Positions 41,611 through 47,775 of a stretch of DNA of 47,775 nt are shown here, piece after piece. Source of the DNA: Clostridium sp. CAG:678 (GTDB taxonomy: Bacteria; Bacillota; Clostridia; Oscillospirales; Acutalibacteraceae). A model generated the notes under the pieces. That model searched no databases. It was given only the letters and a program-made list of their open reading frames with translations, and had not been told where the DNA came from. Numbering within the stretch: the stretch's first letter is position 1; every line of letters starts with the position of its first letter. The stretch covers positions 18,071 through 65,845 of the forward strand of contig HF991826.1 of the NCBI GenBank assembly GCA_000431535.1, written 5' to 3'. Made by a program: the position numbers and the translations under genes.

Positions 41611-44600
41611 TCATCTGAATAAGTTTTTCAAAATACCGTGTTTCTGCGGCAGTTTGCGTATATTCTCCAGATCTTTTAGCAATTCCCCGGCAGACTGATA
41701 CCGTTGATTCGGGTCAATGCGGGTGCATTTTTCTATAATGTATTCCATGCCTTTGGGGATGCTTGGATTCAATGCACGTATAGGCTTCATGCCATTGAAA
41801 TTCGGATTTCTGGGGTCATCTCCGGTAAGCAGAAAATACATGGTTACACCAAGCCCGAAAATATCCGTTCTGGGGTCTGACTGCGCTGTTCCGTACTGTT
41901 CGGGCGCCGCGTAGCCCCTGGTGCCAAGCGCAACGGTATCCTTCATTTTGCCGGGCTTGTACGTGCGCATAATACCGAAGTCAATGATTTTAATATAGCC
42001 GCTTGGCTGTAAAATAATATTTGCGGGTTTCATATCGCGATATATATACGGTGGGTTTAGAGAATGAAGATACTGCAAAAATCCACAAAGCTGTTTTGAC
42101 CAGTTTACTACCTGTCCAACAGACTGAGCACCACGATTTTCGACTATAGTTTCAAGCGTTTCGCCTTCAAAAAACTCTTGAACAACTGCAAGATATTCAG
42201 CATTTTCAATTACATCGATTATTTTTGGAATTACCGGATGATTTAATTCCTTTATCATATTTGCATCATGAATCAATATATCTCTATTAGAGAATGAGCT
42301 TTCATTTTTATTTAGGCAAATTTTTACTGCACAAGTTCTATTTATCGGCTTAGCGATAGCAAAGAACAATTTATAAAATCCTGAATCACCGATTTGCCTT
42401 ACCAATTCATATTTTTCGCCGATAACAGTGCCTAACGGAACTGATTCTTGAAAATCTGAACTGTCAAAACATTCGGTATTTGGTATTGTTGTTTCATAAA
42501 AGTCCGATTTATAAAATATGTAATTTTTAATTCCGGCAAAGTTGATAATATCGTCTTCTGTAAGTTGATATTTTTTATTGTGCTCCAGTTTTTTATTATT
42601 TAGCCATGTACCGTTAGTCGAGTCTTTGTCCATTATGAACCACTTATTGATTTCATAATAAAACGATGCATGAATCCGAGAAATACCGCTATTATCAAGA
42701 AAAAGATCGCAGTCTGGATTTCTCCCCACATCTAACCTGGTTTTTCTTATTTCAATATTTTGATTCGCGTCCGGATCAAATAGTTTTATTATGTCTTCGT
42801 ACAACATACCGGTTCTGCCAACAGGCAAGCATACATATTCCGCATCCAAATCATATTGCGGTTTGCACTTTACTTCTATTCCTGCTGGCTTGTCCAATTG
42901 CCACCACTCTTTTTTACAAAAGTTTTTAATAAAAATACATAATTTATCGAATGCCTTAAAATTAGGACCATAGCATTTGAAACATACACCGTTTTTAAAA
43001 ATACATGTGAAAGAATTATCAATAAAAAATCCACAAGCACCCATTTCATAATTTTCTAATATTTGTTTTTCAGTTCTCCAAGATCTGAAGTCTATTTTTT
43101 TGATATAATCTCTAATATCACCCTGCTGCTTATCTGTTAAATTAACGATTTTATCATCAAAGAAGCCAACCGAACAAGTAGTATGCGGAACATCTCTTGG
43201 ATTAATTCTGTTGCAATAAATCAGTTTTTTCCCATCGAAACTTATATTAATATTAGGACAACTTCCAAAAGATAACGAAAAATCAGTTATATCTTTCGTT
43301 TTCATAATTGAATCATTCCATATATATGGTGATATATTTGTCACTTCAACATTACAACTTGTACAATAATCAGCATACAACGTATGCTTTAATGTTTTAC
43401 GATTACAATTTGGACATATATCAACAGACAAAACTATCCCACACTTAGAGCAAAACTTGTTTCTTATACTTACAAGCGATCTGCATTTTGGACAAAACAA
43501 CTTGCTATTAATAGGTTCATATTCAATTCTGCCGCATTTTTGGCACACATATTTTTTTGAATAATCCGCATGCCGCTCTAGCCGCTCTATCCATTTGAAA
43601 TCATGCTGGTCATTTTCGCAATCCAGAAACGGATCCACGTCTTGACCTCCGATACTGCGTATCATTAAAGTTGCAAGGGTGTTCATACCGTCCGCATTTG
43701 GATGCGAGCCGTCAATCGAATCATACGGTACGCTATAACTAAATAAATCAATAAGTTTACAATTTTGCTGGTTTGCAACCGTTTCTATGATCTGATTATA
43801 TTTGTTTATATAGTTTCCATTATATTTATACGGAAAATAAAAAGACGGATCAGATGACATAAATGTTGCACATAAAGTGCAGCACCAGATCTCAGCATTC
43901 GGATAATTGGATCGGATCTTGCGGATCATGTTGCCGTATGCAGAGACGAAAATATCGTTATATTCATGCCCAAGGAGCGTACATCCATCAAATTCTATGG
44001 GAACGCCGTTTGCCCAATCGTTTGTGCCAAGATAGACGATAATCACATCCGGCACAACATTGCTGATATGCAAGTTTCCGGTTCGCTCATCCGAGCAGCC
44101 GGACGGAAACAGAGAATCACTGCCCGGCAGTTGTGTTACTCTGCTGCCGGACCAGGAATTATTCACAAGCAGTTCACCGCCGAAGAAATCAATAACTTTC
44201 CCCCACCAAGTGTCTTTCATTTCCCGAACACCGGATCGGAAACAGTTTTCGCCGAAATAAAACAGGTTATATCCAAGCGGATTATACCCGTCCAGCGTAC
44301 TGATCGAATCTCCCAAAACAGAAAACTGCTTGCTGAAATACGGATTATGCGTTTTCCATTCCAGATACGGATTAAATTCCTTCCCGCCTTTCAAAATTCT
44401 GCCGGACGGCATGGCGATTGCACCAAATGCCTGTTCCAAAGAATACGGATCAGAAAACCGCCTTTTATTTCCTTCGGCAGAAAGGCCGTAAAATTTCTCT
44501 TCAAAAGCCGTAATATTGGGGCACGCCATATACGGATCATCTCCGACCGTACTTTTGATTGCAAAAACGATCCTTTTGAATTTGGTATGATAAGCATTTT

Positions 44601-45300
44601 CTTCAACGACTTCGTGGAATGCTTTTGCAACGATTTCCGGCGGATTTTTAAACGCGCCGCATCCGAAAGCGCCGAGAACAAGCACTTCTGCACCGTTATC
44701 TACAGCCGCCTCGAAAGTGTTCTTGATTCGGCTTTTGAACAGTTCTTTCAGTGCCGCTTGATTCGTATATTTACGTCTCGCAATGTACGGCGCGGAACAG
44801 GTGATCACGTCTACCTGAAACCACTCGTTTTCCGGCATCAGCTGAGGAACATCGCTATCATCCTTGAAAACCGTTACGCCTTTGGTATAGATCAGCCTGT
44901 CCGAATAAAAAAAGCTGCGCAGATTTCTGTGGTAAAGATAGAATTCGTTGAACACACTTTTATCACAAAGGCAGTGATAAAGATTGCTGCTGCGGCAAAG
45001 GCACTCTTCCTGCGCCATAGCGCCGTTTTGCACACCGCCGCCCGGATTTTCCGGATTTGCAAAATTCAGCACGGCAACCCTGCCAAACTTGCAAAAGCCT
45101 TTCGCCGTTGCAAAAGTCGTACCAGATACGACTTCAACCTTGGTACTTTCAAAACACGGACTTACGGTATTTGATGTAAAACCCTCTTTGTAAACCCGGC
45201 TGGAACGTATAGCGCCTTCAGTTGCAGCAAGCAATTTTTCACTATAGGCAATATTCAGTGTGTCTTTAAACGAAAGTATAAGATCATTTTTATCAGGCAT
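41611..45300 (-). CDS. multidomain protein: PARG-like + SGNH hydrolase + zinc ribbons + FHA + Ser/Thr kinase
   Basis: This 1229-residue single frame joins several domains. Residues 1-270: microbial PARG-like domain (TIGR02452 type) with the signature GGG (87-89) plus QEE (97-99) and the phosphate loop GAFGCGAFKNPP. Residues 320-555: SGNH/GDSL hydrolase with Ser332 (GDSIS), GTND (425-428) and Asp530/His533. Residues 586-649: five CxxC pairs of zinc ribbons. Residues about 660-840: unrecognised, Cys-rich. Residues 850-930: FHA with Gly859-Arg860, Ser874-Arg875, His877 and Asn896-Gly897. Residues 962-1212: protein kinase with Lys993, Glu1018, YRDMKPAN (Asp1089), DFG (1107-1109) and APE (1132-1134); its Gly loop is diverged. 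All catalytic residues for kinase, SGNH and PARG are present. No signal peptide or membrane segment is seen, so it is cytoplasmic. AGGTGAT lies 5 bases before the ATG. The role is inferred only: removal of ADP-ribose and an ester group under phospho-control. Confidence 0.9.
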   Translation of the reverse strand: MPDKNDLILSFKDTLNIAYSEKLLAATEGAIRSSRVYKEGFTSNTVSPCFESTKVEVVSGTTFATAKGFCKFGRVAVLNFANPENPGGGVQNGAMAQEECLCRSSNLYHCLCDKSVFNEFYLYHRNLRSFFYSDRLIYTKGVTVFKDDSDVPQLMPENEWFQVDVITCSAPYIARRKYTNQAALKELFKSRIKNTFEAAVDNGAEVLVLGAFGCGAFKNPPEIVAKAFHEVVEENAYHTKFKRIVFAIKSTVGDDPYMACPNITAFEEKFYGLSAEGNKRRFSDPYSLEQAFGAIAMPSGRILKGGKEFNPYLEWKTHNPYFSKQFSVLGDSISTLDGYNPLGYNLFYFGENCFRSGVREMKDTWWGKVIDFFGGELLVNNSWSGSRVTQLPGSDSLFPSGCSDERTGNLHISNVVPDVIIVYLGTNDWANGVPIEFDGCTLLGHEYNDIFVSAYGNMIRKIRSNYPNAEIWCCTLCATFMSSDPSFYFPYKYNGNYINKYNQIIETVANQQNCKLIDLFSYSVPYDSIDGSHPNADGMNTLATLMIRSIGGQDVDPFLDCENDQHDFKWIERLERHADYSKKYVCQKCGRIEYEPINSKLFCPKCRSLVSIRNKFCSKCGIVLSVDICPNCNRKTLKHTLYADYCTSCNVEVTNISPYIWNDSIMKTKDITDFSLSFGSCPNINISFDGKKLIYCNRINPRDVPHTTCSVGFFDDKIVNLTDKQQGDIRDYIKKIDFRSWRTEKQILENYEMGACGFFIDNSFTCIFKNGVCFKCYGPNFKAFDKLCIFIKNFCKKEWWQLDKPAGIEVKCKPQYDLDAEYVCLPVGRTGMLYEDIIKLFDPDANQNIEIRKTRLDVGRNPDCDLFLDNSGISRIHASFYYEINKWFIMDKDSTNGTWLNNKKLEHNKKYQLTEDDIINFAGIKNYIFYKSDFYETTIPNTECFDSSDFQESVPLGTVIGEKYELVRQIGDSGFYKLFFAIAKPINRTCAVKICLNKNESSFSNRDILIHDANMIKELNHPVIPKIIDVIENAEYLAVVQEFFEGETLETIVENRGAQSVGQVVNWSKQLCGFLQYLHSLNPPYIYRDMKPANIILQPSGYIKIIDFGIMRTYKPGKMKDTVALGTRGYAAPEQYGTAQSDPRTDIFGLGVTMYFLLTGDDPRNPNFNGMKPIRALNPSIPKGMEYIIEKCTRIDPNQRYQSAGELLKDLENIRKLPQKHGILKNLFR

Positions 45301-45355
45301 AATTTATCACCTATGTCAAAACCAAATAACATATGTTAATATATAAATAAATTAC

Positions 45356-45380
45356 AGGCAGTTCCAAAACGAAACTGCCT
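45356..45380 (-). terminator. weak terminator or attenuator between the TPR gene and the kinase gene
   Basis: Stem AGGCAGTT with AACTGCCT (8 bp) and a 9-base loop, followed on the minus strand by GTAATTTATTTATATA, which is A+T-rich but not a pure T run. It lies 12 bases after the TPR-gene stop and may reduce, rather than stop, transcription into the kinase gene. Confidence 0.5.
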
Positions 45381-45392
45381 AGATTTTATTTA

Positions 45393-46457
45393 TTAGTGTT
45401 TTATCTTTTCGCTGTTGTCATTAATTTTATTAAACAAATCTTTTATACTTTTTATAATTGGTTCATAAACTTCTGGAAACCCTGTCTTATAGACCTGTTT
45501 CATGCACCAATTGCCACCTTTTTCTATGAGTTTTGCATTTTCTGGACTTGGACAACCATCGCATAAGTGGTAGATATTAAATATCTGAATATATATTGCT
45601 GTAGCAAATTGCAAACCGCCTGTATTTCTGAACTTTTGAATAATTGCATTTGCTACCTGTGCTGACTTTTCATACTCTTTCTTTGAATAAAGTAATAATG
45701 CAAGCCCCACCGCAGCATCTTTATCTTTATAATCATTAATCAATCTTATAAAGACTTCGTTCATGCCCTCTTTATCATTTAACAAGTGATAATAATTAAA
45801 CTTTTTCTTTAAGGTATAGTTTGGAATATTTTCAATAAAGTGTTCATCAGAATTGAGCAACTCTATCATTTCTCTTGGCATTAATTTCTGTTCACTGCAA
45901 AGGATGCAATCAATTAGGTAATTTTCATTATCCTTAAAATTGTTTTGAATAGATTCTAAATAAAACTGCGCTTCATCATAATTCTCTTTATTAAATTCAA
46001 TTAAAAAATGAATATGATATCCGTTGTAACGCTTCGGATATTGCTTAATCATTTCTTTAGCAAGTTTGTCGGCTCTCAAGTATTTTACATGCCGTATACA
46101 ATAAAGTGCTAAAGAGGTTTTAGACAATAATATTTCATAATCATTTTCTGCTGCATCTAATGCCTTAGAATAATATTTTTCTGCTTCTTCGGTATTATCG
46201 TTAATATCAGAAGCAGCAGCCAAAATATTAAACATCGATACATTCTTATAACCCAATTGATCTGCTTTAGCAAAAAACAAACCCGCTGTTTCGGTATCAT
46301 GTAAAGCCGCTGAACATTTGCCCAAATCGAATGCAATTCTTCCATCTTTAGGATATTTTTCTGCAAGCGACTGTAATATACTAGCGGACTCCTTTATATT
46401 TCCTTCGAAAATCAATTTTTCAGCTTTTTCAATAGAATTAGTTTCATTACTATTCAT
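45393..46457 (-). CDS. tetratricopeptide repeat protein
   Basis: The 354-residue protein is almost wholly helical, with about seven TPR-like hairpins (for example AEKYPKDGRIAFDLGKCSAALHD region and TEEAEKYYSKALDAAENDYEIL region). No signal peptide or membrane segment is present. TPR proteins act as scaffolds for partner proteins; here a partner is probably the effector-like protein just upstream or the kinase just downstream. Base composition is distinctly A+T-rich, like the gene before it. GAGAGGT precedes the ATG. No enzymatic motif can be seen. Confidence 0.82.
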   Translation of the reverse strand: MNSNETNSIEKAEKLIFEGNIKESASILQSLAEKYPKDGRIAFDLGKCSAALHDTETAGLFFAKADQLGYKNVSMFNILAAASDINDNTEEAEKYYSKALDAAENDYEILLSKTSLALYCIRHVKYLRADKLAKEMIKQYPKRYNGYHIHFLIEFNKENYDEAQFYLESIQNNFKDNENYLIDCILCSEQKLMPREMIELLNSDEHFIENIPNYTLKKKFNYYHLLNDKEGMNEVFIRLINDYKDKDAAVGLALLLYSKKEYEKSAQVANAIIQKFRNTGGLQFATAIYIQIFNIYHLCDGCPSPENAKLIEKGGNWCMKQVYKTGFPEVYEPIIKSIKDLFNKINDNSEKIKH

Positions 46458-46478
46458 AATTACCTCTCATCCAAAATA

Positions 46479-47612
46479 TCATTTTATCGCATCTTCAATA
46501 TTTCCGATAATCATATCCACACCATCATTGACAGTATCTACTCCTGACTGTATTTGATCATAAAATGGTATAGCTTTTTCTGTTATTTCCTTGTAGAAGC
46601 CATCTGTTTCACCATCGGTTACAAATTCATAAATGGGTGTTAGATAATTAATAGATTGTTTTATATTTTTCCATCCTTTTGATAATGTATTGATGTAATC
46701 GTCTGATTTGTCAACAATTTTAAAACCAAGATCACCATCAAATATTTTTGGACCCGAACCTGTAACAAATTTATCAAGACCGTTAGCAAAATTAATTATA
46801 TCTGCTCCAGTATCGACTACATCTGCTGCTGTCGCGAGAGTATCCCAGCCCAAATCTTCAAAAACATCAGAAAGGCCTTTATTGTCTGCTGATTTCTCAG
46901 CTTCGTCAAGAAAATTGCGTTTTTGCGATAGCTTGTCGCTTAAGCTCTCGCCTTTTAAATCCGCAATATCGCCATAAATAGCATATCCACCCAAGTTTAT
47001 AGCCGTTTCAAGGCTTGACCCAAACTGACATAATCCATTGATTATATCAATCGCACCTGTAGGATTTCCAGACATAATACGCCCAATTCCTCCGGCCATT
47101 TTGCCCAAACCTTTTAAAAAGTTTTTGCCCGCGTCTTTTAAAGCTTCTTTAGCTGCCCAATCCATTTCAGCAGTATAGGTTTCGGCAATTTGCTTATCGA
47201 TATTTTTTAATTTATCATTATAAGGAGCCATAGCAGCCATTATTTCTTGTGATGAAGCAATTTGAAAATTCGGATTAATCATGCTTATTAGCTTTTGTAA
47301 TTTTTCGTTATATGTTAATTCTTTTTCATTGACCTCATCAAAGTTCTTCTTGAAAGTACTATCTACCGAATAAACATTTTCAAAAATTTTTCTCAGTTCT
47401 TTCTTACTCATATCGGTTTTATCTAATATTGCTTTTTGATAGGATTCAACATTAGACATGTCGTCTCTTAAATTTAGAATTCCTAACCACTTACCTGCAC
47501 TTGTAAAGAAATCTCCAAGTCCATCCGTAAGCCAACACCAAGTCTCATTGTTAACTTCATCAATTTGTTTTAATAAACGTTCTTTCGTTTCTTCAGTATA
47601 ATCCCTAACCAT
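46479..47612 (-). CDS. hypothetical protein with helical N-terminus and Gly/Ala-rich centre (effector-like architecture)
   Basis: I do not recognise the family of this 377-residue protein. Residues 1-140 are helical and polar with a WCWLTDGLGDFF segment near 26-38. Residues 145-215 are rich in Gly, Ala and hydrophobics (NFLKGLGKMAGGIGRIMSGNP, GAIDIINGLCQFGSSLETAIN), which resembles the pre-toxin linker of LXG/WXG-type secreted proteins or a pore-like amphipathic stretch. The rest is Asp-rich and helical. There is no signal peptide. A type VII-like or other non-classical export, or a cytoplasmic role, cannot be told apart. GAGGAA lies ahead of the ATG; 21 bases separate it from the TPR gene and 23 from the upstream partial gene, so they form one unit. 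Confidence 0.7.
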   Translation of the reverse strand: MVRDYTEETKERLLKQIDEVNNETWCWLTDGLGDFFTSAGKWLGILNLRDDMSNVESYQKAILDKTDMSKKELRKIFENVYSVDSTFKKNFDEVNEKELTYNEKLQKLISMINPNFQIASSQEIMAAMAPYNDKLKNIDKQIAETYTAEMDWAAKEALKDAGKNFLKGLGKMAGGIGRIMSGNPTGAIDIINGLCQFGSSLETAINLGGYAIYGDIADLKGESLSDKLSQKRNFLDEAEKSADNKGLSDVFEDLGWDTLATAADVVDTGADIINFANGLDKFVTGSGPKIFDGDLGFKIVDKSDDYINTLSKGWKNIKQSINYLTPIYEFVTDGETDGFYKEITEKAIPFYDQIQSGVDTVNDGVDMIIGNIEDAIK

Positions 47613-47635
47613 ATCAATTCCTCATTTCTGTAAAA

Positions 47636-47775
47636 TTACCAGCTGTTTCCGCCGCCACCGCCTAAACCACCGGAACTACTGCTATTAGCAGAACTTATAT
47701 TTCCTTTTGAAGTACCTGAAATATTAGCAGCTGATGACTTATCCAAAGTAATAATGGTTTCGCTGTCTTTCCCTA
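47636..47775 (-). CDS. C-terminal part of a protein with a Gly/Ser-rich, Trp-ending tail (cut by window edge)
   Basis: The frame entering the right edge ends at TAA 47636-47638. The visible 45 residues are polar (GKDSETIITLDKSSAANISG) and close with a Ser/Gly tail, GGLGGGGGNSW. Such tails are common at the end of TPM-domain, SHOCT or some secreted or membrane proteins, but no domain can be named from this piece. It is the most upstream visible gene of the accessory unit. Confidence 0.75.
   Translation of the reverse strand, partial: GKDSETIITLDKSSAANISGTSKGNISSANSSSSGGLGGGGGNSW

Noticed and set aside
43966-45174. 402-codon open frame on the plus strand
   Set aside because: It lies opposite the PARG/SGNH part of the large kinase protein, has no ribosome site and no family resemblance; it is a shadow frame.
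45314-45319. TTGACA on the minus strand before the large kinase gene
   Set aside because: It is only 13 bases before the ATG and no -10 fits before the start; the bases belong to the ribosome-site region.

Overview
The window looks like the chromosome of a Gram-positive, low-to-mid G+C Firmicute of class Clostridia, probably an Oscillospirales/Ruminococcaceae-type gut anaerobe. The support is the ScpA/ScpB pair next to GerW/YtfI, a BmpA-type nucleoside ABC transporter, an ECF transporter core operon, DUF5711 and DUF1385 (YqhQ) proteins, a DacF-type carboxypeptidase, and AGGAGG-type ribosome binding sites with frequent GTG/TTG starts. This assignment is inferred from gene content; there is no rRNA here.

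Almost everything lies on the minus strand. Reading with transcription, bases 11294 to 743 look like one long unit: FG-GAP-like lipoprotein, OmpR-type regulator, histidine kinase, YqhQ, PrmC, M50 protease, ScpA, ScpB, YtfI, GerW, DacF and an RluB-type pseudouridine synthase. It has an extended -10 promoter in front and a clear terminator at the end. Below it lies the 5' part of a biotin-dependent carboxyltransferase cut by the window edge. Bases 17797 to 11397 form a purine salvage unit: xpt, BMP binding protein, ATPase, two permeases and hpt. A divergent DUF2974 hydrolase follows on the plus strand. Then come a pyrimidine salvage pair (upp, uraA), an iron-dependent alcohol dehydrogenase, a YgjP-type metalloprotease and an EamA transporter.

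Five tRNA genes (Gly, Arg, His, Gln, Lys, in transcription order) sit behind a consensus promoter. Upstream are clpE-like, pgsA, cvpA and DUF5711 genes. The block 37657-29907 is ruvC-ruvA-ruvB-glmM-methyltransferase-ecfA1-ecfA2-ecfT-truA, largely joined by ATGA-type overlaps. A flavodoxin-fold reductase and a divergent cation diffusion facilitator close the housekeeping part.

From about 39.6 kb rightward the character changes. There is a collapsed metallophosphoesterase gene, then an accessory cluster of five minus-strand genes, more A+T-rich than the rest in most parts. In transcription order these are: a partial protein with a Gly-rich, Trp-ending tail; a 377-aa protein of secreted-effector-like architecture; a TPR protein; a 1229-aa protein; and a lipoprotein with an OmpA-like peptidoglycan-binding domain. 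The 1229-aa protein joins a PARG-type ADP-ribose glycohydrolase domain, an SGNH hydrolase domain, zinc ribbons, an FHA domain and a Ser/Thr kinase. This cluster is the best candidate for an undescribed system, perhaps phospho-signalling coupled to ADP-ribose and ester hydrolysis at the cell envelope. It runs off the right edge, so the full gene set cannot be seen.
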